Assembly (NCBI RefSeq): GCF_003391395.1 | Contig: NZ_CP024190.1 | Location: 248,001 to 312,000 of the forward strand | Reading direction: 5' to 3' | Length of the DNA stretch: 64,000 nucleotides | DNA from: Mycobacterium marinum | GTDB lineage: Bacteria; Actinomycetota; Actinomycetes; Mycobacteriales; Mycobacteriaceae | Shown: positions 17,317 to 25,976 of the stretch, one piece after another | How positions within the stretch are numbered: position 1 is the first letter of the stretch | Layout of the letters: each line of letters opens with the position of its first letter | The notes under the pieces: model-generated | Seen by the model: only the letters and a program-made list of their open reading frames with translations | Told to the model about the DNA's origin: nothing | Database searches by the model: none | Position numbers and translations under genes: made by a program

Positions 17317-18357
17317 CTGCCCCGACTGGTACATCGTGGCCAGCAGCGGAATGTCACTCTTTGGGTTGCACGAGCCAAAGACCGTGCCACACAGCGTCTT
17401 ATTCATCAGCACGAAGTCTTGAAGACCGACGGCGATGGAGTGCATCGCGGGGTCCGGCAGACCGGTGAGCACGCAGGTTCCGCCCTTGCGGGTCAGCGAC
17501 AGTGCCGCCGCGACGTCGGCCGGGCCGATCGTGGCGGGGGATACCACGACCACATCCGCCATCACGCCGCGAGTTAGCTCGCGCACCGTCTCAACGGCCT
17601 CGTCCGGTGCCGCCGCGGTATGAGTGGCCCCAAAGGTCAGCGCGGATTTGCGCTTGAACTCAACGGGATCGACCGCGATGATGCGGGTCGCTCCCTGGAT
17701 ACGGGCGCCTTGGATGGCCGCTGTTCCGATGCCGCCCGCGCCGATCACCACGGCGATGTCGCCGCCGCGGACCTGAGCGCGTCGTGCCGCCGAGCCATAT
17801 CCGGTCGGTATCGCACAGGCCAGCAGGGCTGCCGGCACCAGCGGGAACGTCTGATCAATCTTGACCAGCGAATCGGCCGAGACCACCGTATGTTCGGCGA
17901 ACGCGCCGATCTTGGACACGTGGCCGAGGTCGCGTCCATCGAGGCTGTGATGACGGAACGTACCGTCGGTGGGCATTCCGGGTGCCAAGGTGCCGTATCC
18001 GGTATCGCATAGGTATTCCATTCCCGTTGCGCACCAACGGCACTGGCCGCACACCGCGATGAAAGACGTCACCACATGGTCGCCGGGTGCGAACCGGGTC
18101 ACCCCCTCGCCGACCTCGAGCACGACGCCGGATCCTTCATGGCCGCCGATGGTCGGGGACATGGTCGGCAGCCCCAAAGAGCGCAGTGTTTCCGGTGGTG
18201 GCGCGAGGTTGCCGCGTCGGATGTGTTCATCGGAGTGGCACAGTCCGGTCGCGCTCAGTTGCAGCAGCACCTCGCCGGCGCGCGGCGGGTCGAGCTCGAA
18301 TTCTTCGACGGTCCAGGGGTGACCGTACCCATAAAGGATGGCCGCGCGGCTTCTCAT
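17200..18357 (-). CDS. zinc-dependent MDR alcohol dehydrogenase (NDMA-dependent-like)
   Basis: About 385 residues from the ATG at 18357, which follows the strong Shine-Dalgarno GAGGAGG. Catalytic zinc ligands lie in LSATGLCHSDEH and GGHEGSG; structural zinc cysteines lie in CGQCRWCATGMEYLC; the Rossmann motif is GAGGIG. The close spacing GYGTLAPGMPTDGT and the overall length resemble the mycobacterial nicotinoprotein (NDMA-dependent) dehydrogenases. It would oxidise alcohols to aldehydes, a sensible partner to the two monooxygenases it converges on. The operator-like palindrome at 18458 lies about 100 bp upstream. Confidence 0.9.
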   Translation of the reverse strand: MRSRAAILYGYGHPWTVEEFELDPPRAGEVLLQLSATGLCHSDEHIRRGNLAPPPETLRSLGLPTMSPTIGGHEGSGVVLEVGEGVTRFAPGDHVVTSFIAVCGQCRWCATGMEYLCDTGYGTLAPGMPTDGTFRHHSLDGRDLGHVSKIGAFAEHTVVSADSLVKIDQTFPLVPAALLACAIPTGYGSAARRAQVRGGDIAVVIGAGGIGTAAIQGARIQGATRIIAVDPVEFKRKSALTFGATHTAAAPDEAVETVRELTRGVMADVVVVSPATIGPADVAAALSLTRKGGTCVLTGLPDPAMHSIAVGLQDFVLMNKTLCGTVFGSCNPKSDIPLLATMYQSGQLLLDEMITKRYSLDSINDAYADLVAGELIRGVIDFSLS

Positions 18358-18457
18358 TGAAGGTCGTCCTCCTCTGGCAGGTCGCCTCGACAACTCAGCA
18401 CAACCTTGCCACCAAGTGGCTTCGCAATCTCGTCCTGAAAGCCAGGCCGTCTCTTAC

Positions 18458-18473
18458 AATCAATCGATTGATT
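18458..18473. promoter_or_regulatory. 16-bp perfect palindrome between dehydrogenase and PE_PGRS gene
   Basis: AATCAATCGATTGATT is a perfect palindrome in the gap between two divergent genes, in an AT-rich spot within GC-rich DNA. It is a good operator candidate for a TetR-type protein; which of the two genes it serves cannot be told. Confidence 0.6.
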
Positions 18474-18507
18474 ATATGACCGGTCGTCCCGTGGCGGAAG
18501 GACATCG

Positions 18508-20223
18508 ATGTCGCATCTGGTCGCGATCCCAGACCTGCTCGCCAGTGCCGCGGCCGATCTGGCGGGCGTTGGCTCGTCGGTGTGTGCGGCCAACGTGGCG
18601 GCCGCCGGCTCCACCACCGCACTGCTGGCGGCCGCCGGTGATGAGGTCTCGGCGGCCATCGCAACGCTGCTTTCCGGCCAGGGGCGGCAGTACCAGGCGA
18701 TCAGCGTTCAGGTGGCCGCCTTTCACGCTCGATTCGTGCAGGCGTTGGGTGGCGCCGGGGGTGCGTATGGTGCCGCCGAGCAGGCCGGCATTTCGCCGCT
18801 ACAGCTCGTCGAGCGGGACCTGCTGGGCGTGATCAATGTGCCGAGCCAGGCGCTAACGGGCCGCCAACTCATTGGCGATGGTGCCGATGGTGCGCCGGGC
18901 ACCGGCCGCGACGGCGGCCCCGGCGGATTGTTGTACGGCAATGGCGGCGACGGCGGGTCCGGCGCCGCCGGTCAGGTCGGCGGCAACGGCGGTAATGCGG
19001 GGTTGATCGGCACCGGTGGGGCGGGCGGGCAGGGCGGTTCGGGGGTGAGCACGACGTCGGCGCAGGCGGGCGGCCGCGGCGGATCTGGCGGACTGTTGTT
19101 CGGTAACGGCGGGTTGGGCGGGCAGGGCGGTTCCGGTGGAACCAGCGGAACCGGCGGCCCGGGCGGCCCGGGTGGCTCGGCCCAATGGATCGGTGACGGG
19201 GGAAACGGGGGCAGCGGCGGGTCGGGCGTCGACCCCGGGGCCGGCGGCGCCGCCGGCAACGGCGGCCGGCTCTACGGCCACGCCGGTTCCGATGGTGCCC
19301 AGGGCGCGCATGTCGGTGCGCCGGGTGACCCCGGCAATCCGCCGGACCCGGGCTCTGGGGCCGGCCAGAACGCGGTTGACGCGGCCGCCGGGAGGGACCT
19401 GGTGGCGTCCAACGCCGGACCCATTACGAATGCCTCACTCGACGAGATATCCGGCATCGAGTCCGGCGTCGCCAACCCGAACATCTATTGGGTGCACAAC
19501 GATTCCGGGGATACGGCGCGGGTATTCGCCATCGATGCCAAGAGCGGGGCCACGCTGGGCACCTACACGCTCAGCGGTGCGAAGGCATCCGACTGGGAGG
19601 ACATCGCGATCGGTCCCGGACCGGTGCCGGGCCAGTCCTACCTCTACCTGGGCGACATTGGCGATAATGGGCTCTCCCGCAGCGCAATAGCCGTCTATCG
19701 GGTACCGGAGCCGATAGTCACCGGCACCGCCGCCAACCCCGTCACCACCACGCTGACCGGTGTGGACACGCTCAATCTCAAATATCCCGACGGCCCACAC
19801 AACGCGGAGGCGCTCATGGTGGACCCGCGCACGGGACGCATGCTCATCATTGACAAGACCTCGAGCGGCAATCCCGCGATCTATTCGGCGCCCACTGGAC
19901 TGGCTAGCGGCAGCACCACCACCCTGCAGGACGTGGGCACGCTGGCATTGCCGAGCGGCTCTGGCTACTTGGTGACCGGGGCCGATGTATCGCCGGACGG
20001 AACGCAACTGGCCGTGCGCACCTATGGCCACGTCTACTTGTGGAATCGTGATCCTTCCCAAGACATTTGGATGGCGTTGGCGCAGCCGGCGGTTGCCGGC
20101 CCGACACCGGATGAGTCGCAGGGCGAAGCGATAGCCTTTCACCCGGACGGCAACGGCTACGTGACCGTGAGTGAGGGGACAAACCAGAACCTGCACAACT
20201 TCGATGCGCCATCCACGGTCTAG
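18508..20223 (+). CDS. PE_PGRS protein with a propeller-like C-terminal domain
   Basis: A 571-residue protein in three parts. Residues 1-95 are a PE domain (SHLVAIPDLLASAAADLAGVG), but the name-giving Pro-Glu is Pro-Asp at 8-9. Residues of about 122-285 are Gly/Ala/Asn PGRS repeats of the GGxGG type. Residues from about 288 to the end form a non-repetitive domain with ISGIESGVANPNIYWVHND, DWEDIAIGPG, YLYLGDIGDN and HNAEALMVDPRTGRM, which reads as a beta-propeller, similar to phytase- or SMP-30-like folds. PE domains direct type VII (ESX-5) export, so the propeller is probably a cell-surface enzyme or lectin-like cargo. The Shine-Dalgarno GGAAGGA is 5 bases before the ATG. Confidence 0.88.
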   Translation: MSHLVAIPDLLASAAADLAGVGSSVCAANVAAAGSTTALLAAAGDEVSAAIATLLSGQGRQYQAISVQVAAFHARFVQALGGAGGAYGAAEQAGISPLQLVERDLLGVINVPSQALTGRQLIGDGADGAPGTGRDGGPGGLLYGNGGDGGSGAAGQVGGNGGNAGLIGTGGAGGQGGSGVSTTSAQAGGRGGSGGLLFGNGGLGGQGGSGGTSGTGGPGGPGGSAQWIGDGGNGGSGGSGVDPGAGGAAGNGGRLYGHAGSDGAQGAHVGAPGDPGNPPDPGSGAGQNAVDAAAGRDLVASNAGPITNASLDEISGIESGVANPNIYWVHNDSGDTARVFAIDAKSGATLGTYTLSGAKASDWEDIAIGPGPVPGQSYLYLGDIGDNGLSRSAIAVYRVPEPIVTGTAANPVTTTLTGVDTLNLKYPDGPHNAEALMVDPRTGRMLIIDKTSSGNPAIYSAPTGLASGSTTTLQDVGTLALPSGSGYLVTGADVSPDGTQLAVRTYGHVYLWNRDPSQDIWMALAQPAVAGPTPDESQGEAIAFHPDGNGYVTVSEGTNQNLHNFDAPSTV

Positions 20224-20240
20224 CATCCAGATGACGGTCT

Positions 20241-20256
20241 GACCGGTTGCCCGGTC
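20241..20256. terminator. hairpin between convergent genes
   Basis: GACCGG and CCGGTC form a perfect 6-bp stem with a TTGC loop, in the 45-bp gap between the PE_PGRS gene and the convergent SDR gene. There is no T-tract, as is usual for mycobacterial terminators. It could serve both strands. Confidence 0.5.
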
Positions 20257-20268
20257 TGGCTCGTGCGG

Positions 20269-21081
20269 CTAGCCGCTCGCCCTGATGGCGGCGACGACAC
20301 CGCCGTCGACCAGGAGCTCCGCCCCGGTGATGAATGTTGCCTCGGGGCCCAGCAGGAAGGCCGCCGCTGCGGCGATGTCGTCGGGGGTTCCGATTCGACC
20401 GGTCCCGGACATGGCGATCATCGCCCGCATCCCATCGCCGACCGGGGAGGCGAGTTCCTGCTGTCCCATGGGTGTCGAGATGATGCCGGGGCTGATCGAG
20501 TTGACTCGTGCCTCCCGCTGCCCCCATTGTCGGCTTGCCGCACGGACCCGAATGCTATTGGCCTGCTTAGCGAACGGATAGGCGAAGGCCGGCTCCACGA
20601 TGCTGCCGACGAAGGCCAGTTCGAGCAACTGTCCGGGCGGGCGGTGGGCGAGCTCGTGTTCTTGTTCGGCGCTGGGCGGCGGCAACAGATGGCCCGCCAT
20701 GCTGGCAATGATCACACCCGCGCCCCCTGGGGCGATCACCGCGCCGAACTCCTGCAGCACCAGCGCAACGCCGACTAGGTCGACGGCCAGGATTTCCTGC
20801 GCTGACGCTTGCGCCGGAGACAACCCCGCGGTGTGCGCCAATTGTGTGACGGCACCGAGGGTGGCGGCGTACTGGGCGAGATCGTGAACCGACTCCGCGG
20901 CGCAGACATCCACGCCGCGGCTCCTGACGTCATGTCCTTCCGCGGCAAGGGATTCGGCTACCGATGCCAACGTGTCGGCGTTATTGTCGGCCAACAGCAC
21001 CGTCTTGCCCGAGCCGAGCCGCCGGGCGATCGCCTGACCCATGCCGCCGACCCCGATCACGGTCAGAACGTTCCGGCTCAC
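20269..21081 (-). CDS. short-chain dehydrogenase/reductase (SDR)
   Basis: A 270-residue SDR. The cofactor motif is VIGVGGMGQAIARRLG, a variant of TGxxxGxG; the catalytic Tyr and Lys are in AYPFAKQAN; and the C-terminal region GRIGTPDDIAAAAAFLLGPEATFITGAELLVDGG is typical of the classical family. The usual NNAG motif is replaced by AHTAG. A substrate cannot be given. It is followed on the same strand by no close gene and is divergent from the methyltransferase at 21198. Confidence 0.88.
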   Translation of the reverse strand: MSRNVLTVIGVGGMGQAIARRLGSGKTVLLADNNADTLASVAESLAAEGHDVRSRGVDVCAAESVHDLAQYAATLGAVTQLAHTAGLSPAQASAQEILAVDLVGVALVLQEFGAVIAPGGAGVIIASMAGHLLPPPSAEQEHELAHRPPGQLLELAFVGSIVEPAFAYPFAKQANSIRVRAASRQWGQREARVNSISPGIISTPMGQQELASPVGDGMRAMIAMSGTGRIGTPDDIAAAAAFLLGPEATFITGAELLVDGGVVAAIRASG

Positions 21082-21197
21082 AGCTACCCCATCTTCTTCG
21101 GCCCCGCCGACCTACTCCCCGAACCCGCGCGAACTGGCAACGCGGCCCGGGCCGCCCCAATGGCCAACAATAGGGCGGCTGAGGCTACCTTCGACAG

Positions 21198-21797
21198 GTG
21201 CCGGCGGGACAACCGTGGAACATCAACATTCATTACGACGCGTTGTTGGCTGCCACCGTCGCGCCGGGTACCCAAACCGCTCTCGACGTCGGGTGCGGGG
21301 ACGGCTTCCTGTCGGCCCGGCTGGTTGACCGGGTACCCGATGTCACCGCTTTGGACGTCGACGCGGACGTGCTGCGACGCGCAGAACACCGATTCGCCGA
21401 CACCTCCATCCGGTGGGTGCACGGCGACGTCATGACCGGCGAGCTACCGCATCGCGGCTTCGACGCGGTGCTCGCCAACGCGTCGTTGCACCACATCGAG
21501 GACACCCGTGGGGCATTGATCCGGCTTGCGGAGCTGGTGTTGCCCGGCGGAACGCTGGCGGTGGTGACCTTTGTCAGACCGTCCCCGCGAAACGTCCTGT
21601 GGCACCTCACCGCGTGGCTGGCTACTGGCGTCGCCAATCGAGTCAGACGGAAATGGGAGCACACCGCCGCCATCAAATGGCCACCGCCGGTGACGTTTTC
21701 ACAGCTGCGCGAACTAGTTCGGGAACTGCTGCCCGGGGCCCGAGTGCGGCGCTTGCTCTATGGGCGGGTGCTGATCACCTGGCAGGCGCCCGGCTGA
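21198..21797 (+). CDS. class I SAM-dependent methyltransferase (Rv0089-like)
   Basis: A 199-residue methyltransferase. The SAM motif LDVGCGDGF (about 29-37) is followed by the acidic end of strand 2 (ALDVDADVL), then by GDVMTGELPHRGFDAVLANASLHHIED and the post-motif VLPGGTLAVVTF. It resembles H37Rv Rv0089 in size and position, which would mark the left end of the conserved block seen in this window. The substrate is unknown. The start is GTG. Confidence 0.85.
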   Translation: MPAGQPWNINIHYDALLAATVAPGTQTALDVGCGDGFLSARLVDRVPDVTALDVDADVLRRAEHRFADTSIRWVHGDVMTGELPHRGFDAVLANASLHHIEDTRGALIRLAELVLPGGTLAVVTFVRPSPRNVLWHLTAWLATGVANRVRRKWEHTAAIKWPPPVTFSQLRELVRELLPGARVRRLLYGRVLITWQAPG

Positions 21798-21854
21798 CCG
21801 CCCGAGCTCAAGGCGACGGTGCTGGCCCGCGTGAGCAGCGCAACGGCTTCGGAC

Positions 21855-22664
21855 TCACCGAGGCCGTTTGGGTCGGTTGAACACCGGCGGGCGCTTCTCG
21901 AGAAAAGCCATCATCCCCTCGCGGGCATCATCGGAACTCAAGGTTGCGTGGATGGCCCGTCGCTCCGCGGCGAGTAGATCGTCCAAAGTCCGGTGCTCGC
22001 AGTCATGAAAGGCTCCCAGCATGGCCCGCACGGCAAGAGCGGGTTGCCCCGCTAACTCCAGGGCGAGCTGCGTCGCTCGGTCCTTCAGCTCGTCGAGTGG
22101 CCACACCTCATCGACGAGACCGATGGCATGTGCCTGCGGCCCGGTCACGGTCTTGGCCCGCAAGACCATGCCGAGGGCATGCTGGCGCCCCACGGTCTTG
22201 GCCAACCGAGCCGAGCCTCCCCAGGCAGGAGTCGAACCCAGGTGCAACTCGGGCAGCCCGATCGACGCCCCTTCCTCGGCGGCGAGGCGGAAGGTGCAGC
22301 CCAGTGGGAGTTCGAGGCCGGCTCCCAGGCAGTGGCCGAACAGCGTGGCGACGGAAGGCTTGCCCATGTTCTCGATGCGCTGGATGAGATCGAGGCGTCG
22401 ATCGAAGAACGCGTCGACGCTGCCCGCCGCCTGGATGCCGGTTGGCAGTTCCTTGAGGTTCATCCCGACGGAGAAGTTCTCCAGACCGTCCGCGGTGATG
22501 ACGAAGGCCCGGATCTCGTCGTCGGCGGCAATGTCGTCTACCACCTCGCTGAGCCGCTCAACGTAGGCCAGGCCCATCCGGTTCCGTGGCGCATCCGTGT
22601 TGGTGACGATAGCGACACCGCCGTCGAGCTTCTCGTACCGCAGGGGCTCATCCATAGTCGTCAC
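21855..22664 (-). CDS. enoyl-CoA hydratase/isomerase (crotonase) family protein
   Basis: A 269-residue crotonase. The oxyanion-hole segment is ENFSVGMNLKEL, the first catalytic-Glu position is GHCLGAGLELPLGC, and the second is GLPELHLGSTPAWGG. Both acidic residues of classical enoyl-CoA hydratases are therefore present, so hydratase activity is possible. The C-terminal DAREGMMAFLEKRPPVF is typical. The start could be the GTG at 22664 or the ATG at 22655. No linked beta-oxidation genes give a specific pathway. Confidence 0.87.
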   Translation of the reverse strand: MTTMDEPLRYEKLDGGVAIVTNTDAPRNRMGLAYVERLSEVVDDIAADDEIRAFVITADGLENFSVGMNLKELPTGIQAAGSVDAFFDRRLDLIQRIENMGKPSVATLFGHCLGAGLELPLGCTFRLAAEEGASIGLPELHLGSTPAWGGSARLAKTVGRQHALGMVLRAKTVTGPQAHAIGLVDEVWPLDELKDRATQLALELAGQPALAVRAMLGAFHDCEHRTLDDLLAAERRAIHATLSSDDAREGMMAFLEKRPPVFNRPKRPR

Positions 22665-22960
22665 GAGCCTACACCCGGTGGCCGGTGCGGCTGCCGATCT
22701 CGCCGCCCGCAGCTACCTCCGCGCGCGACCCACTTCCATATCGTGCGCTGTAACAACGGCATGGCAATGACGTTGCGGGCAAACGAGATCTGTGGAGACA
22801 AAGACGAGACGCGATGCCAAGCGGGTAGCGCAGGCCGTCTCGGAAATGTCTTGTCCATCTTTGCGTTCGGTCATGGCGTACTTCGAAGCTGGTCGGTGGC
22901 TTGGGAATGCCACTGCGCGCGCGCTTGCACGGTTCGCGCAACGCGTTGAATGATCGGCTC
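22665..22960. other. intergenic stretch between crotonase and Rv0090-like genes
   Basis: About 296 bases between divergent genes. No coding frame, repeat or clear operator was recognised; promoters for both flanking genes must lie here. Confidence 0.4.
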
Positions 22961-23731
22961 GTGACCAAGCGTGAAGATCATGGTGTGAATCGCTGGGAGC
23001 TGCTGGTCTGCTCGGTGACCGGTCATGCCACCTACGCACCCGATGACCGGGCACTGGCGGACCGGCTCAGCGCCGACACCGAGTTGGGTGAAGTGTGGCG
23101 CTGTCTGCGCTGTGGTGACTTCACGCTCGGTGCGCCGCGTGGCCGCGGGCATCCGGAAGACGCGCCGTTGATCATGCGTGGCAAGGCGCTGCGTCAGGCC
23201 ATCATCATTCGCACGTTGGCGGTCGAACGCCTGTTTCGGGCGATGGTGCTCGGGCTTGCGGCGTGGGCGGTATGGGAGTTTCGCGGCGCGCGGGGAGCCA
23301 TTCAGACAACCCTTGATCGGGATTTGCCGATCTTTCGCGCCGCCGGGTTCAAGGTCGATCAGATGTTCGTCGTTCAGGAACTGGAAAAGGCGCTGGCCGC
23401 AAAGCCATCGACGCTCGCGTTGATCACCTTCATGCTCGCCGCCTACGCCGTCCTGCAGGTGGTCGAGGGGGTGGGCCTGTGGCTGCTCAAACGCTGGGGC
23501 GAGTACTTCGCGGTGGTGGCAACCTCGGTCTTCCTGCCGCTGGAGATCCACGACCTGGCCAGGGGGATCACCATGACCCGGGTGGTCACCTTCAGCATCA
23601 ATGTGGCCGCCGTGCTGTACCTGCTGATCTCCAAGCGGCTGTTCGGTCTGCGCGGTGGGCGCAAGGCCTATGACGAGGAACTGCATGGTGAGCAGCTGCT
23701 GGACCTGGAGCGCGCCGCCATGGTGACATGA
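22961..23731 (+). CDS. DUF2127-type integral membrane protein (Rv0090-like)
   Basis: A 256-residue protein from the GTG at 22961, the same length as I remember for H37Rv Rv0090. The soluble N-terminus has two CxxC-like pairs (VCSVTGH and WRCLRCGDF) that could bind metal. Hydrophobic segments follow: AMVLGLAAWAVWEF, LALITFMLAAYAVLQVVEGVGLWL, YFAVVATSVFLPL and VVTFSINVAAVLYLLI. The function of the family is not known. The open frame runs back to 22901, but the shorter start fits the family. Confidence 0.82.
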   Translation: MTKREDHGVNRWELLVCSVTGHATYAPDDRALADRLSADTELGEVWRCLRCGDFTLGAPRGRGHPEDAPLIMRGKALRQAIIIRTLAVERLFRAMVLGLAAWAVWEFRGARGAIQTTLDRDLPIFRAAGFKVDQMFVVQELEKALAAKPSTLALITFMLAAYAVLQVVEGVGLWLLKRWGEYFAVVATSVFLPLEIHDLARGITMTRVVTFSINVAAVLYLLISKRLFGLRGGRKAYDEELHGEQLLDLERAAMVT

Positions 23732-23755
23732 CGGACCGGCTCGGCGCGGCGACGC

Positions 23756-24370
23756 TCAGGCCCGGATCTGCTTGGACTGGATGAATATCCCCTCGGCTTC
23801 CACCGTTATGCCGCTTTCGTCGGCGATGTGGCCGACCGAGAACGTCTTGACCCCTTCGATACGTTCAACGCGGCCCTCGGCGCGTAGCGGCCGTCCGAGC
23901 ACGGTGCCGCGCCGGTAGCGCAAGGTCAGCGTCCCGGTATAGGCGGGGCGGCGCGGCAGATGGGCCGTCGCGCCCAGCACATGATCGAGGATCATCGAGC
24001 ACACGCCGCCGTGCACATGGCCTGGCGGCCCCTCGTAAGCCGCGCCCAAGGTGAACTCCGACCACACCAGTCCGTCGGGTTCGTGATGGATCGACAACGG
24101 TGGTGCGACCGGGTTGCGCACACCCACCACAACATTGCCCCACGCGACGGTCTCACCCTCCGGAGTCAGCTGGACGCCGAACCCTCCCGGGTGCAGCGCG
24201 TCACTCAATTCCTCGGCAGCACTGTCGATTTTGGCCATGGAAGCGGTGACCGTCGCCGGATCCGCCTGGGTGCGGATGCTGACGTCGATGAGGCGACGGA
24301 TCGATGCGGTCAGTGGCCCGTAGACCGACTCGAGCAGGTCGAAATCGGTGCCAGGCCATTCGTCGGGCAT
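23756..24370 (-). CDS. hotdog-fold acyl-CoA thioesterase (PaaI-like)
   Basis: A 204-residue hotdog protein. The core helix region GPPGHVHGGVCSMILDHVLGATA is the HGG motif of the PaaI/4HBT superfamily, with strands TGTLTLRYRRGTVLGRPLRAEGRV after it. Such enzymes hydrolyse acyl- or aryl-CoA thioesters. An N-terminal helical extension of about 90 residues precedes the hotdog core. It converges on the Rv0090-like gene and is divergent from an SDR gene. Confidence 0.85.
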   Translation of the reverse strand: MPDEWPGTDFDLLESVYGPLTASIRRLIDVSIRTQADPATVTASMAKIDSAAEELSDALHPGGFGVQLTPEGETVAWGNVVVGVRNPVAPPLSIHHEPDGLVWSEFTLGAAYEGPPGHVHGGVCSMILDHVLGATAHLPRRPAYTGTLTLRYRRGTVLGRPLRAEGRVERIEGVKTFSVGHIADESGITVEAEGIFIQSKQIRA

Positions 24371-24440
24371 CCTCGCAACCTAACAGCGCTGCGGGGCCGG
24401 CGAGCAGGCATACTGCGCTCAGCAACGAACGGAGGTCGGT

Positions 24441-25301
24441 ATGGGGACCTATGCGATCACGGGATCGGCGTCTGGGATGGGAAATGCGACCGCGAGTCGG
24501 CTTCGGGAAGCGGGCCATCGGGTGATCGGCGTCGACCTCGATGGCGCCGACGTCGTCGCCGATCTGTCGACACGGCAGGGCCGGTTACGGGCCGCAAGCG
24601 ACGTCATTGCGGCCTGTGACGGCAGGCTCGATGGCGCGGTGCTGGCCGCGGGATTGGGGCCGAGTCCGGGCCCGGGCCGGCTGCATCGCATCGCCCAGGT
24701 CAATTACCTGGGTGTGGTGGAGCTATTGCAGGCGTGGCGGCCCGCTCTAGCTGCCGCCGAACGGGCCAAAGCGGTTGTGATCGCGAGCAATTCGACGACG
24801 ACTGTTCCGATGGTGCCGCGGCGCAGCGTGCGGGCGCTGCTCGACCATGATGCCGACAAGGCGGTGCGCGCGGTGCGGTTGTTCGGTAGAGCCGCGCCTT
24901 CGCTGATGTATGCGGCGTCGAAAATCGCGGTGAGCCATTGGGTTCGGCGCCAGGCGGTGCTGCCGGAGTGGGCCGGATCGGGGGTGCGGCTCAACGCTCT
25001 GGCGCCCGGCGCGATCATGACGCCGCTGCTGGCCGAACAGCTGTCGGACCCGACTCAGGCCAAGGCCGTCCGGTCGTTCCCGATCCCGGTCGGTGGATTC
25101 GGCGAGGTCACCCACATGGCCGACTGGATATGTTTCATGCTTAGCGACTCTGCGGATTTCCTCTGCGGCAGTGTGGTGTTCGTGGATGGCGGTTCCGACG
25201 CGTACTTTCGCGCCGACGACTGGCCGAGGCCGGTCCCGGCCCGCCGGCTGCCCGGCTACCTGCTGAAGTTCCGGCGAGGCTCCCGCACCACAGTTCGCTG
25301 A
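24441..25301 (+). CDS. short-chain dehydrogenase/reductase (SDR)
   Basis: A 286-residue classical SDR: cofactor motif TGSASGMG near the start, AAGLG in place of NNAG, the Ser region VIASNSTTT, and catalytic Tyr/Lys in SLMYAASKIAVSHWV. The C-terminus shows FLCGSVVFVDGGSDAYF, and FRADDWPRPVPA extends beyond the usual end. The length and the SDAYFRADDWP tail resemble hydroxysteroid dehydrogenase-like SDRs. It is followed by the TetR/diiron pair on the same strand. Confidence 0.88.
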   Translation: MGTYAITGSASGMGNATASRLREAGHRVIGVDLDGADVVADLSTRQGRLRAASDVIAACDGRLDGAVLAAGLGPSPGPGRLHRIAQVNYLGVVELLQAWRPALAAAERAKAVVIASNSTTTVPMVPRRSVRALLDHDADKAVRAVRLFGRAAPSLMYAASKIAVSHWVRRQAVLPEWAGSGVRLNALAPGAIMTPLLAEQLSDPTQAKAVRSFPIPVGGFGEVTHMADWICFMLSDSADFLCGSVVFVDGGSDAYFRADDWPRPVPARRLPGYLLKFRRGSRTTVR

Positions 25302-25346
25302 CATCCGTCATTGACAGGTGTCAGTTAATGCTCGTACGGTATCGGT
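25298..25346 (+). promoter_or_regulatory. promoter with overlapping TGACA/TGTCA operator, leaderless
   Basis: TTGACA at 25311-25316 and TACGGT at 25335-25340 are 18 bases apart, and the GTG at 25347 is 7 bases past the -10, so the mRNA is probably leaderless. TGACA-GG-TGTCA at 25312-25323 overlaps the -35, and CTGACA at 25298-25303 repeats the half-site. This fits autorepression by the TetR encoded just downstream. Confidence 0.68.
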
Positions 25347-25976
25347 GTGGGCTCGACCGCGTCGACTACCGCGCCGCACTCGCCGCAGCAAAAGGTGCGC
25401 GCGGCTCAGCGGCTGCGCACCCGGGCGCGGGTATTCGATGCCGCGGTCGCCGAGATAGGTCGGCGCGGATTAGCCGGCGCGGATGTGGCGGCGATCGCCG
25501 CGGCGGCCGGGGTGGCACGGGGGACGTTCTACTTCCACTTCCCCACCAAGGAGCACGTCTTGGTGGAGTTGGAGCGCGCCGAGGAACTCGCCATTGTGGC
25601 AAAGCTGCGCGATCCAACCACCGATTCCACCGACCTGGTATCGGTATTGAGTTCGCTGGCGCACCAGGTGGTTGCCGTCGAGCGACGGCTGGGCCCGCTT
25701 GTGTTCCGGGACATGCTCGGATTGCACTTTGCCCCAACCCGGCCGGTCGAGGACCAGCTGGGCGAACACCCGTTGGCCGAATTCGTCATTGAGACGATCG
25801 CGCAGGCGCAGCGGGCGGATCGGGTCCCACCGGATGCCGACGCGGGTGAGCTGGGGGTGATCTTCCTGACCGGTTTGTTCGCGTTGCTGGCCACCGGCGC
25901 GACGACCCCGGACGCGCGGACCGCGTTACTGAACCGCTTTGTAACGACCGTTGTTCACGGAATGGAGGCACGATGA
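25347..25976 (+). CDS. TetR family transcriptional regulator
   Basis: A 209-residue TetR protein with DNA-binding helices at about 25-75, including VARGTFYFHFPTKEHVLVEL. The GTG start coincides with the predicted transcription start. The stop overlaps the ATG of the diiron protein by 4 bp, so the regulator and the enzyme are co-translated and the pair is likely self-controlled through the TGACA/TGTCA site. Confidence 0.9.
   Translation: MGSTASTTAPHSPQQKVRAAQRLRTRARVFDAAVAEIGRRGLAGADVAAIAAAAGVARGTFYFHFPTKEHVLVELERAEELAIVAKLRDPTTDSTDLVSVLSSLAHQVVAVERRLGPLVFRDMLGLHFAPTRPVEDQLGEHPLAEFVIETIAQAQRADRVPPDADAGELGVIFLTGLFALLATGATTPDARTALLNRFVTTVVHGMEAR

Noticed and set aside
18870..19360. Dense GGC-rich repeats that could look like a minisatellite
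   Set aside because: They are the PGRS coding repeats of the PE_PGRS protein and keep frame throughout; no separate repeat element is needed.
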